Shown here: in pieces, positions 30,410-38,681 of the stretch
Layout: each line of letters begins with the position of its first letter
How positions within the stretch are numbered: the stretch's first letter is position 1
Assembly: GCF_022899935.1 (NCBI RefSeq)
Contig: NZ_JALJCJ010000007.1
Location: 124,001 to 188,000, forward strand
DNA from: Shinella curvata
GTDB taxonomy: Bacteria > Pseudomonadota > Alphaproteobacteria > Rhizobiales > Rhizobiaceae
DNA length: 64,000 nucleotides
Direction of reading: 5' to 3'
Program-made: the position numbers and the translations under genes
The notes under the pieces: generated by a model
Seen by the model: only the letters and a program-made list of their open reading frames with translations
What the model was told of the DNA's origin: nothing
Databases searched by the model: none

Positions 30410-31140
30410 GCCCGTTCGCTCCAGCCCGGCACGAGCACGAGCGAGAAATAGGGCGCGGTGTCATCGAGCTTTTCCGAAAGGCGCATGGATTTGCTCGTCG
30501 CCATGGTCCCGCGCTCGACATAGATGGCCTCACCGAGGCGGCCGGCGTCCGAAAGTGCCCGGCGGATTTTTGGCAGGTTACGGCCGACCTTCATGATGAC
30601 GGCCGCCTCGGTGTCGCCAAGCCGGCGCGACAGCTCTTCCTCGCGCATCGTGCCCGGCAGCACGGAGAGCACGTCGTCGCCCTGCACGATGGGCAGGCCC
30701 GACAGCGACCAGCAGCCGGACATCGCCGTGATGCCGGGAATGACCTCTGTCGGGAAACGATCGGCAAGCCGCACATGCAGATGCATGTAGGAGCCATAGA
30801 ACATCGGATCGCCCTCGGAGAGGATCGCGACCGTGCGGCCGGCCGCAAGATGCACCGCCACGGCAGCGGCGGAGGCATCGTAGAAGGCGGCGATCTGGTT
30901 CTTGTAGTCGTCGTGATCCCTGTCGATTTCCGTCGTCACGGGATAGTAGAGCGGCAGCTCCGCCATGCCGGGCTTCAGCAGGCCTTCGACGATCGCCCGG
31001 CCATTGCCCGAGCGGCCAGCCTTGGCGAAATAGGCAAGCACATCGGCCTCGCCGATCGCCCGCACCGCCTTGAGGGTCAGAAGCTCCGGATCGCCCGGCC
31101 CCGTGCCCACGCCGTAAAGTCGTCCTGTCGTCATCGTCAT
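30406..31140 (-). CDS. cobI: Precorrin-2 C20-methyltransferase
   Basis: Methylates precorrin-2 at C-20. It has 244 residues. GVGTGPGDPELLTLKAVRAI forms the SAM loop; VAILSEGDPMFYGSYMHLH and EVIPGITAMSGCWSLSGLP are typical of CobI. The ATG at 31140 overlaps the cobH stop by 4 bases; an in-frame ATG at 31134 is an alternative. Confidence 0.95.
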   Translation of the reverse strand: MTMTTGRLYGVGTGPGDPELLTLKAVRAIGEADVLAYFAKAGRSGNGRAIVEGLLKPGMAELPLYYPVTTEIDRDHDDYKNQIAAFYDASAAAVAVHLAAGRTVAILSEGDPMFYGSYMHLHVRLADRFPTEVIPGITAMSGCWSLSGLPIVQGDDVLSVLPGTMREEELSRRLGDTEAAVIMKVGRNLPKIRRALSDAGRLGEAIYVERGTMATSKSMRLSEKLDDTAPYFSLVLVPGWSERA

Positions 31141-31769
31141 ACTCCCGGCCGTGCGAGCGAATTGAGGGCGGCGGCCGTCATGGCGCTGCCGCCGAGGCGG
31201 CCACGCACGATGGCGAAGGGCACGCCGTAGGAATTGTCCGCCAGCGCATCCTTGGATTCCGCCGCGCCGACGAAACCGACGGGCATGCCGAGGATCGCCG
31301 CCGGTTTCGGCGCGCCGTCGCGCAGGAGTTCGAGCAGGTAGAACAGCGCAGTCGGCGCATTGCCGATGGCGACGACGGAGCCAGCCATGCGCTCGAGCCA
31401 CAGACGGATGGCGGCCGCCGAGCGCGTGTTGTCGATCTCCCTGGCGATGTCGGGCGTGCGCGGATCGCGCAGCGTGCAGATGACATCGTTGTTGGCCGGC
31501 AGGCGGGCGGCGGTGACGCCGCGCGACACCATTTCGGCATCGCAGAAGATCGGTGCGCCGGCCTGAAGGGCGCTGCGGGCCGAGGCGACGAAATCCGGCG
31601 AGAAGACGAAATGCGGCGCGGCCTCGACGAGACCGGCAGCATGGATCATGCGCACGGCGACATCCGCCTCTTCTTCGGAAAAGCGCGCAAGGTCGGCCTC
31701 GGCGCGGATGATCGCGAAGGATTTTTCATAGATGGCCGTGCCATCCTTGATGTAGTCGTAATCGGTCAT
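31137..31769 (-). CDS. cobH: Precorrin-8X methylmutase
   Basis: Moves the C-11 methyl to C-12, giving hydrogenobyrinate. It has 210 residues. Conserved parts: YEKSFAIIRAEADLARF, the catalytic-His region VRMIHAAGLVEAA, and GMPVGFVGAAESKDAL. The start overlaps the cobG stop by 4 bases. Confidence 0.96.
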   Translation of the reverse strand: MTDYDYIKDGTAIYEKSFAIIRAEADLARFSEEEADVAVRMIHAAGLVEAAPHFVFSPDFVASARSALQAGAPIFCDAEMVSRGVTAARLPANNDVICTLRDPRTPDIAREIDNTRSAAAIRLWLERMAGSVVAIGNAPTALFYLLELLRDGAPKPAAILGMPVGFVGAAESKDALADNSYGVPFAIVRGRLGGSAMTAAALNSLARPGV

Positions 31770-33103
31770 TGTTGGCCTTGATATGCGGAAACAAAAAGGG
31801 CGGGCGCGGTGCGGTCGATCAGGCTTTTCGCCGTTTCGTGGTCGCCACGGCGATTGCGCGAGAGGTTGCCGAGACGCTGGATCGCCGGCACGAGGCCGTC
31901 GGCGGGAATGGTGGACAGCGCCGGGTCGGACGCCTTGCCGTTGAGGACAAGGCCAACGCCCTCGGCCGTGCCGCACAGCGTGACGGCGGCGCGGGCCGGA
32001 TGGGCGCAGCCCTTGGGGCAACCGGAAACATGCACATCGGCGGAGCCGTCAAGCAATTCGGCTGCATGCGCGACAAGAGCATCGGCGGCGGCGTGGGTAT
32101 CGAAGCTGGCGGAGGCGCAACCGGCAGCGCCGGCACAGATCGAAACGGAGCGGCCGGGCGCCTTGTCCGTGCACCAGAAACCTTCGCGCTGCGCCGCATC
32201 CTGCGCGGCGGCAAGCGCAGGCTCGGACAGGCCGCGCACCAGCAGCGTGCGGTGTGGTGCAAGACGAAATTCCGTGGCACCGCAGGCCGAGAGGCTGTGC
32301 ACGAGGGCAGCAAGACGATCAGCATGCACCTGACCATAGGCCGGTGAGACACCGAGAACGAACTGGCCGCCGATGACGTGGACGCCGATCAGATGGGGCG
32401 GAATGGTGGCCGCAATGGGCAATGCCGGCGCGTTGAAGCACGCGACCAGCGCTGCGACATCGAGATCGCGTCCGCGTGTGCCCGCACCGGCCGCAGCCAG
32501 CGCCGCCACGACGGTCATCGCGCCTTCAACCACCGTTTCGGACGATAGCAAAGCGATAGGCTGCGCCGTTTCCCGGTCGCCGCCTACAGACAGGCGCCAG
32601 GCCACCGCCCCACCGACCTCGACAGCATCGAGCCTGATATCGGCGACCATATCGGCAAGCGACAGCACGCCGCCGCCATCGACGACGATAGCGAGTTTTG
32701 GCGCAAGCGTCAGCGCGGCGGCAGCGATAGCGTTGCGCAAGGCATCGGCAACCGGCGTGGCGTCGGTGATCTCGGAGGGATCGATGCCTGACAGCACAGG
32801 CGTTTCGATGGCGACGCCCGTCTGCGGCAGGATGCCGGCGGCCGCGAGCCCCTCGGCAAGACGCGGCACCATCTCCAGCGTAAGACCGCGCAGCTGGATA
32901 TTGCCGCGTGCCGTGATTTCGATGAGGCCATTGCCGGTTTCGCGGGCAAGGCTGGCAATTGCGAGAAGATCATTCGCCGTCAGGGCCGCCGCGACCGGGC
33001 GCAGGCGCACCAGAAAACCGTCGCCGGTCCGCATGGGCGCGGCAAGCGACGGGCAGGCGCCGCGCCGAAACGTACCGGGATCGCAGGCGAGCGCCGTCGT
33101 CAT
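31766..33103 (-). CDS. cobG: Precorrin-3B synthase (oxygen-dependent)
   Basis: Iron-sulfur monooxygenase that hydroxylates precorrin-3A at C-20 with O2, which marks this as the aerobic B12 route. It has 445 residues and is related to sulfite/nitrite reductases. The N-terminal ferredoxin-like half carries NGLIEITARGNIQLRG. The 4Fe-4S ligands appear as SICAGAAGCASASF and HVSGCPKGCAHP. The start overlaps the cobF stop by 4 bases. Many Ala residues but no frameshift. Confidence 0.94.
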   Translation of the reverse strand: MTTALACDPGTFRRGACPSLAAPMRTGDGFLVRLRPVAAALTANDLLAIASLARETGNGLIEITARGNIQLRGLTLEMVPRLAEGLAAAGILPQTGVAIETPVLSGIDPSEITDATPVADALRNAIAAAALTLAPKLAIVVDGGGVLSLADMVADIRLDAVEVGGAVAWRLSVGGDRETAQPIALLSSETVVEGAMTVVAALAAAGAGTRGRDLDVAALVACFNAPALPIAATIPPHLIGVHVIGGQFVLGVSPAYGQVHADRLAALVHSLSACGATEFRLAPHRTLLVRGLSEPALAAAQDAAQREGFWCTDKAPGRSVSICAGAAGCASASFDTHAAADALVAHAAELLDGSADVHVSGCPKGCAHPARAAVTLCGTAEGVGLVLNGKASDPALSTIPADGLVPAIQRLGNLSRNRRGDHETAKSLIDRTAPALFVSAYQGQQ

Positions 33104-33879
33104 GCCGCGCCCTCTTCGCTTTCGGACGCAGGGCGGCGGATCAGGTAGGTGTCCATGATCCAGCCGTGTTCCTCACGCGCCGTGCGGCGGGTCTCGGCAA
33201 TGGTTTCGGCCATTTCGGAAAGACGGCCGGAGAGCAGGATTTCGTGCGGCGTGCCGAGATAGGCGCCCCACCAGATCTCCGCTTCCGGATCCTCCACGGT
33301 GCGGAACGCCTGCACGCCATCAAGCATGACGAGCGCATCGCGCGCGCCCTCCGGCCAGCCCTCGGACAGCCGACGGCCTGTCGTGATCTCGACGGGAAGG
33401 CCGATGCGGTTGAGCGCAATACCATGGCCGGCGCAGAGCGCCTGCACGCTGGTGATGCCGGGAATGACCTCCATCTCGAAGGCCACGCGCCCGGCGGCGC
33501 GCACATGCTCGACGATGCGCAGCGTGCTGTCATAGAGCATCGGATCACCCCAGACGAGCAGACCCAGCGTCTGATCCTCACCCACCTCGTTTGCGAGCGT
33601 GCGCTCGTAGATCGCGGCGATGGCGTGGTGCCAGTCGTGAACGCCGTCCTCGTAGGACCCGTCGGCGCGGCGCACCGGCACGGCATAATCGAGGATACGG
33701 CAGGCGTCATTGCTGAGGAAACGATCGCAGATATCGCGACGCGCGTCGGCGAGAAAGGCCTTCTCAGCACCCTTGGTGGGGATCAGCAGCACATCCGCCC
33801 GGTTCAGTGCGTTGATCGCCTGAACGGTCATGTGCTCGGGATTGCCCGCGCCAATCCCGATGACCAGTATCTTTCTCAA
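33100..33879 (-). CDS. cobF: Precorrin-6A synthase (deacetylating)
   Basis: Methylates C-1 and removes the acetyl fragment of precorrin-5. It has 259 residues, matching CobF length. SAM loop KILVIGIGAGNPEHMTVQAI; LGLLVWGDPMLYDSTLR and MEVIPGITSVQALCAGHG follow. The start is TTG at 33879, supported by GGGAG 7 bases upstream; a longer frame to 33936 has no ribosome site and an atypical N-terminus. It is the first gene of the cobFGHIJ unit. No B12 riboswitch occurs in the 129 bases before the upstream araC-type gene. Confidence 0.94.
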   Translation of the reverse strand: MRKILVIGIGAGNPEHMTVQAINALNRADVLLIPTKGAEKAFLADARRDICDRFLSNDACRILDYAVPVRRADGSYEDGVHDWHHAIAAIYERTLANEVGEDQTLGLLVWGDPMLYDSTLRIVEHVRAAGRVAFEMEVIPGITSVQALCAGHGIALNRIGLPVEITTGRRLSEGWPEGARDALVMLDGVQAFRTVEDPEAEIWWGAYLGTPHEILLSGRLSEMAETIAETRRTAREEHGWIMDTYLIRRPASESEEGAA

Positions 33880-34008
33880 AATCCGTCTCCCGTGCGGCTC
33901 GCGCTCCCGGTTTGCGGCCCGGTGTGGGTCCCGCATCTCTTCCTAATCTCAAATGCGACAGGAAAACAGTCCCCGGATCGCGTCCTTTGCCGGTCTGTTT
34001 GAGACGCC

Positions 34009-34881
34009 TCACGCCGCTTTGCGGCTGGTGAGGTAGGCGCGCGGCGAGGTGCCGAGCATGCGCTTGAACATGGTGGTGAAGGCCGGCACGCTCTCATAGC
34101 CGGCGTCGAGCGCCACGCGCGTCACCGGTTCACCGGCGGCAAGCCGCGGCAGGCAGGCGAAAAGACAGGCCTGCTGACGCCAGGTGACGAAGCTGATGCC
34201 CATCTCCTCGCGGAAAAACCGCGTAAACGTTCGCCGGCTCATGTTGAGGCGCTTTGCCCAATCATCGATCTTCGCAGCCGGCGACGGCGTTTCGACGAAA
34301 TCGCGGCAAAGGCCGGCCAGCCGCCCGCTGGCCGGAAACGGCAGCCCCAGCCGGCGCTCCTCCAGACGCCCGATCTCGTCGAGCAACAGCGCCATGACCA
34401 GCTCCGTCCGTCCGTTATCATCGCCCTTCTTCAGAGCCTCCGCGATCAACTGGCGCGCCAGATCCGTCCGTCCGTTATCATCGCCCTTCTTCAGAGCCTC
34501 CGCGATCAACTGGCGCGCCAGATCCGTCACCTCAAGAACCGTCGGCTCCAGCGACGCCGCACGCCCTTCCGGCGAATAGATGTAGACCGATCGCATGCTG
34601 ACATCGCTCACCATGTCGACGGAATGTTCCAGGCCGCGCGGGATGAGCAGCGCATGGCCGGGCGGGATCATCCAACGCCCGCGATTGGTTTCCACCAGCA
34701 CCACGCCGGCGAAAACGCAAAGAAATTGCGTGCGGCGATGGCGATGCGGCGGCACCGTATACCCGCCCGGAATATCCGAACTGTGGACCAGCACGTCCTC
34801 GTTCGACTGTTCCATACGCGAAAGATTGCGGAGGTGGTCATCATCGAGCGCTTTCAGGCGCGCCGGCGTCAATTTTTCCAT
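34009..34881 (-). CDS. AraC-family regulator (cupin + HTH) with an internal 20-residue duplication
   Basis: Transcription regulator of 290 residues: N-terminal cupin (about 25-105, PPHRHRRTQFLCVFAGVV, HALLIPRGLEHSVDM) and C-terminal AraC HTH pair (NMSRRTFTRFFREEMGISF; VALDAGYESVPAFTTMFKRM). Between them a 20-residue unit beginning DLARQLIAEALKKGDD is present twice in exact tandem; the second copy is followed by TELVMALLLDEIGRLEERR, the normal family sequence. The frame is kept. It is divergent from an MFS transporter (112-base spacer), the NimR-like arrangement of a regulator beside its efflux gene. Ligand unknown. Confidence 0.9.
   Translation of the reverse strand: MEKLTPARLKALDDDHLRNLSRMEQSNEDVLVHSSDIPGGYTVPPHRHRRTQFLCVFAGVVLVETNRGRWMIPPGHALLIPRGLEHSVDMVSDVSMRSVYIYSPEGRAASLEPTVLEVTDLARQLIAEALKKGDDNGRTDLARQLIAEALKKGDDNGRTELVMALLLDEIGRLEERRLGLPFPASGRLAGLCRDFVETPSPAAKIDDWAKRLNMSRRTFTRFFREEMGISFVTWRQQACLFACLPRLAAGEPVTRVALDAGYESVPAFTTMFKRMLGTSPRAYLTSRKAA
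34403..34528. repeat. 60-bp perfect tandem duplication inside the araC-type gene
   Basis: Bases 34403-34462 are repeated without mismatch at 34463-34522, and the match continues 6 more bases to 34528. The period of 60 keeps the frame. Lack of any synonymous difference points to a very recent event, or to an assembly duplication. Confidence 0.95.
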
Positions 34882-34992
34882 CTTTGGCCCACTTGCGTAA
34901 GAAATGGACCTCAGCACAAAAGCAGGCCGCCCGCAACCCTTGTATGGAAACGACAAATCGCGCCGCTTGCGGCGAACATTTCGAGGCTCCCC

Positions 34993-36192
34993 ATGTCGAC
35001 AGTCGTCCCGGCCGCGCCGTCCCGCGCCGCCACCACCACCTATTCCATCATCGTCGCGGTCAGCGCCTGCCACATGCTGAACGACATCATGCAGTCGCTG
35101 CTGACGTCGCTCTATCCGCTGCTCAAGGAAAACTACGCGCTCGATTTCGTCCAGATCGGCCTCTTGACCATGGCCTTCCAGGTCACGGCATCGCTGCTGC
35201 AGCCGGCTGTCGGCCTCGTCACGGACCGTTGGCCAATGCCCTTCTCGCTGCCCGTCGGCATGGGCAGCACCTTTGTCGGCCTCATCATGCTGGCTTACGC
35301 GCATTCCTTCCCGGTTCTGGTCTTCGGTGCCTGCCTGATCGGCCTGGGTTCAGCGATCTTCCATCCGGAATCCTCGCGCGTCGCGCGCCTTGCCTCGGGC
35401 GGCCGCCATGGCCTTGCGCAGTCGCTGTTCCAGGTCGGCGGCAATGCCGGCTCGGCGCTCGGGCCGCTGCTCGCCGCCTTCATCGTGCTGCCCTTCGGCC
35501 AGACGAGCGTCGCGTGGTTCTCGGCGGTCGCTCTCGTCGGCATGGTCATCCTGACCTGGGTCGGCAACTGGTATGCCGGCGAGCGCCGCTCTTCGGCCGG
35601 TCGCCCCGCTGCCAGCCGCACGCTTCCCCTGCCGCGTGGAAAAGTCGCCTGGGCGCTGGCCGTGCTCGTGCTGCTGACCACCACCAAGAACGCCTATCTC
35701 GCCAGCATTTCGAGCTATTTCACCTTCTACACCATCGAGCGCTTCGGCCTCGACGTGCAGCAGGCGCAGCTGATGCTGTTCCTCTTCCTCGGTGCCTCGG
35801 CGGTCGGCGTCTTCCTCGGCGGCCCCATCGGCGACCGCTTCGGCACGCGCTTCGTCATCTGGTTCTCGATCCTCGGCGTCATTCCCTTCGCGCTAATGCT
35901 GCCCTATGCCAACCTGTTCTGGACAGGCGTGATGACGGTGATGATCGGCCTGATCTTCTCCTCGGCCTTTTCCAACATCGTCGTCTTCGCGCAGGAACTG
36001 GTACCGGGCCGCGTCGGCATGATCGCCGGCATCTTCTTCGGCTTCGCCTTCGGCGCCGGTGGCCTGGGTGCCGCTTTGCTTGGCGGCGTTGCCGACAGCC
36101 ACGGCATCGACTTCGTCTTCCAGGTCTGCTCGTACATGCCGCTGCTCGGCATCCTCACGATCTTCCTGCCGCGCCTGCCGGCCAAGCACTGA
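34993..36192 (+). CDS. MFS transporter, fosmidomycin-resistance (Fsr)-like
   Basis: Inner-membrane major-facilitator protein of 399 residues with about twelve helices. Similarity to the Fsr branch is seen in SACHMLNDIMQSLLTSLYPLL and in GSAIFHPESSRVARLASGG followed by AQSLFQVGGNAGSALGPLLA. The second half has GGPIGDRFGTRFVIWFSILG. The ATG at 34993 has GAGG (34983-34986) 6 bases upstream; the frame is open farther upstream but that part is antisense to the araC-type gene. Efflux of a small toxic compound is likely; the substrate is unknown. Probably controlled by the divergent AraC regulator. Confidence 0.9.
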   Translation: MSTVVPAAPSRAATTTYSIIVAVSACHMLNDIMQSLLTSLYPLLKENYALDFVQIGLLTMAFQVTASLLQPAVGLVTDRWPMPFSLPVGMGSTFVGLIMLAYAHSFPVLVFGACLIGLGSAIFHPESSRVARLASGGRHGLAQSLFQVGGNAGSALGPLLAAFIVLPFGQTSVAWFSAVALVGMVILTWVGNWYAGERRSSAGRPAASRTLPLPRGKVAWALAVLVLLTTTKNAYLASISSYFTFYTIERFGLDVQQAQLMLFLFLGASAVGVFLGGPIGDRFGTRFVIWFSILGVIPFALMLPYANLFWTGVMTVMIGLIFSSAFSNIVVFAQELVPGRVGMIAGIFFGFAFGAGGLGAALLGGVADSHGIDFVFQVCSYMPLLGILTIFLPRLPAKH

Positions 36193-36207
36193 GCCATTTG
36201 CCTCCAG

Positions 36208-36249
36208 CAAACGAAAACGCCCGGCAGCGATGCCGGGCGTTTTCGTTTG
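36208..36249. terminator. Bidirectional terminator, 19-bp perfect stem
   Basis: CAAACGAAAACGCCCGGCA (36208-36226), loop GCGA, and its exact complement (36231-36249). A-rich and T-rich flanks let it work both for the MFS gene and the convergent oxidase gene. Confidence 0.93.
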
Positions 36250-36264
36250 GAGCATTTTGCTTTT

Positions 36265-37548
36265 TTAAAGCCGCGCGCCCGCGAAATGGGCGATCTGGGC
36301 GCCGAGTTCGTAATAGCCTTCGCGCGCCGAGCGGAAGGACTGGGCCTCTGGGTCGGTGACCGGCAGCGGCAGGTCCTTTTCGGCGATTGCGCCGGAAATC
36401 AGTTCGGCCAGCGTGCGGCCGAAGACGGTGCCCGGCGCAATGCCGCGGCCGTTGTAGCCGGAAAAGCCGATGACGTTTTCGGCGAGGCGATGGAAGCGCG
36501 GCAGGTTGTCGGTGGTCATACCGATCTTGCCGTACCATTCCGCCTCGAAGGCGACATCGCCGATGGCGGGGAAAAGCTTCTTCAGCGCGCGACGTGCCCA
36601 GGCCTTGTGGATGCCGGTGCCGGTGCCGCGCAAGGCGCCGACGCTGCCGAACACGAGACGGCCACGCTTGTCGAAGCGGAAAGACGTCAGCACTTCCTTG
36701 GTATCCCAGGCGCCCTGCTTCTCGGGCAGGATCTTCGCCTGAAGCTCCGGCGAAAGCGGCACCGTGGCGAAGTTGAAATAGGGCAAGTGCACGAGCTCGG
36801 CGCGCACCTCGTTCCACGGCGCCACCGTATAGGCATTGGTCGCGACCACCACCCAGTTGGCCGTCACGGAACCGCGGGCGGTGTTGACCGTCCAGCGTTT
36901 GCCGTTGCGCTCCGCACCCGTCACCGGGCTTGCCGTGAAGACCTGTGCACCCGCCGCAATCGCCGCGCGGGCAAGGCCGCGCGCATAGGCGAGCGGCTGG
37001 ATCGTGCCGGCGCGCATGTCGAGAAGCGAACCGGCATAGGCATCCGTACCGACCTTGACCGCGGTTTCCGCCGCATCGAGCAAACGCACCGGCGCACCAC
37101 GGCGCGCCCACTGTTCGGCGCGCTGCTTCAGCTCGTCGAGACCGGACTGGCCGACGGCGCAATGCAGGGTGCCGACCGGGTTGATCTCACAATCGATGGC
37201 GTGTTTCGCGACAAGGTCGAACACGGCGCGGGGCGCATTGCCGAGCAGTTCGAGCAGGCGGCTGCCATGCAGGTCTCCCAGAACGCCCGGCAGCTCGTCC
37301 GGCATCACCCACATGCCCGCATTGACGAGACCGACATTGCGGCCTGAGCCGCCATAGCCGATTTCGGCGCCCTCCAGCAGGATGACGCGCGTGCCGCGCT
37401 CGGCGAGATGCAGCGCCGTCGAAAAACCGGTGTAGCCGCCGCCGACGATGACGACATCCGCCTCGGCCTTGCCCGAAAAGGCGACCGTTTCAGGGGCAGG
37501 CGGAGCGGTCATCTCCCAGAGGCCATGGGAGCGCGGGTCGTTGAGCAT
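36265..37548 (-). CDS. amaA: FAD-dependent amino-acid oxidase, probable L-pipecolate oxidase (AmaA-like)
   Basis: DAO-superfamily flavoprotein of 427 residues. Rossmann FAD motif ADVVIVGGGYTGFSTALHLAE (about 30-50), then GSGRNVGLVNAG and the C-terminal FAD-binding NVIGFSGYNGRGIAPGT. Its length and neighbourhood match Pseudomonas putida AmaA, which lies with amaB, a LysR gene and hglS; here a LysR gene, hglS and amaB follow in the same order of function. It would oxidise L-pipecolate to piperideine-6-carboxylate, in equilibrium with aminoadipate semialdehyde. Related OrdL/PuuB oxidases use gamma-glutamylputrescine or other amines, so the substrate rests on context. The ATG at 37548 has no clear Shine-Dalgarno. 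Confidence 0.75.
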   Translation of the reverse strand: MLNDPRSHGLWEMTAPPAPETVAFSGKAEADVVIVGGGYTGFSTALHLAERGTRVILLEGAEIGYGGSGRNVGLVNAGMWVMPDELPGVLGDLHGSRLLELLGNAPRAVFDLVAKHAIDCEINPVGTLHCAVGQSGLDELKQRAEQWARRGAPVRLLDAAETAVKVGTDAYAGSLLDMRAGTIQPLAYARGLARAAIAAGAQVFTASPVTGAERNGKRWTVNTARGSVTANWVVVATNAYTVAPWNEVRAELVHLPYFNFATVPLSPELQAKILPEKQGAWDTKEVLTSFRFDKRGRLVFGSVGALRGTGTGIHKAWARRALKKLFPAIGDVAFEAEWYGKIGMTTDNLPRFHRLAENVIGFSGYNGRGIAPGTVFGRTLAELISGAIAEKDLPLPVTDPEAQSFRSAREGYYELGAQIAHFAGARL

Positions 37549-37667
37549 GGTGGTCTGTCTTTTCGGAATAGGAGGAAAGTCGCCGCACAATCGGCCATGC
37601 GGCCCGCCGACTAAAGCAAAAAATCAGAACGGGGTCATGCCCCGTCCGCATGATCGGGCGCTCGACC

Positions 37668-38564
37668 CTACGCCGGAACCTGCTTGGCAATCCAGGCGCG
37701 GAACGCCTGGCTGAGCGGGTTTTCCAGCTTGCCCTCGGGCACGACGAGATAATAGCTGTTCTCCGTCTCCATCGGCCGGTCGAAGACCAGCGCAAGACGG
37801 CCACTCTCAAGCTCCTGCTCGATGAGATACTGCGGCAAGAGTGCGAAACCGAGGCCGGCAACCGCCGATTCGATAACCATGGAGAACTGGTCGAAGCGAT
37901 GGCCGCGATAGGCCGTATCCGCCGAAGCACCGTTCAGCTCGAACCACTGCGCCCACAATTTCGGGCGCGTCGCGAGATGGAGCAACGGCGCTTTTTCCAG
38001 ATCCTTGGGGTCGGTCAGATTCCAGGATTTCAGTAGGTCCGGGCTGGCCGCCGGCAGGATGATCTCGCTGCAGAGATAGGAGCAGGCCGCGCGCGCCCAG
38101 ACGGGCTGGCCATAGTGGATCGCGAGATCGAAATTCTCTTCGTCGAAATCGAACGGCGCGGAACGCGAGGCGATGTTGATGATCGTGCCGGGGTTTTCCG
38201 CGAGGAAGCCGGGAATGCGCGGCGTCAGCCAGCGGCTGCCGAAGGTCGGCAGCGTCGCGATGGCGAGGCTGTGCTCGGAGGAGGCGGACGCCATGGCCCG
38301 CAGCATGGTCTCTTCCGTTTGGTGCAGCAACTTGCGCACCTCCGGCAGAAAACGCCGGCCGTCGTCTGAGAGCACCACGCGCTGGCGCACGCGCTCGAAG
38401 AGCAGCACGCCGAGCTGCTCCTCAAGGTCTTTTATCTGGCGGCTGACAGCGCTCTGCGTGAGGTTCAGCTCATGCGCGGCCTGCGTGAAGGAGCCGTGGC
38501 GCGCGGCGCATTCGAACGCTTGCAGCGTGGTGACGTCAGGGATCAGCCTTCGACTGAGCTTCAT
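37668..38564 (-). CDS. LysR-family regulator (GcvA-like) of the lysine-degradation locus
   Basis: 298 residues. N-terminal HTH (LIPDVTTLQAFECAARHGSF, LNLTQSAVSRQIKDLEEQLG) and GcvA-type effector domain (TLPTFGSRWLTPRIPGFL, FDLAIHYG). It is divergent from hglS across 117 bases and on the same strand as the oxidase gene, the place expected for a local activator. P. putida has a LysR gene between amaB and hglS. A lysine-pathway intermediate as inducer is inferred only. Confidence 0.88.
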   Translation of the reverse strand: MKLSRRLIPDVTTLQAFECAARHGSFTQAAHELNLTQSAVSRQIKDLEEQLGVLLFERVRQRVVLSDDGRRFLPEVRKLLHQTEETMLRAMASASSEHSLAIATLPTFGSRWLTPRIPGFLAENPGTIINIASRSAPFDFDEENFDLAIHYGQPVWARAACSYLCSEIILPAASPDLLKSWNLTDPKDLEKAPLLHLATRPKLWAQWFELNGASADTAYRGHRFDQFSMVIESAVAGLGFALLPQYLIEQELESGRLALVFDRPMETENSYYLVVPEGKLENPLSQAFRAWIAKQVPA

Positions 38565-38681
38565 TCTTTCCTCGCATCAACATAGTCAGAACGGTCGCAA
38601 TCGCTTGGGGAAACGATCCAGTATGATCCGTTTTGAGAATGAACAGGGCCCTCCCACCCTTGTAAGATGAGACCGCTTCCC

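Noticed and set aside
34403-34528. CRISPR or VNTR array
   Set aside because: Only two exact adjacent copies without spacers, inside a coding frame; it is a tandem duplication.
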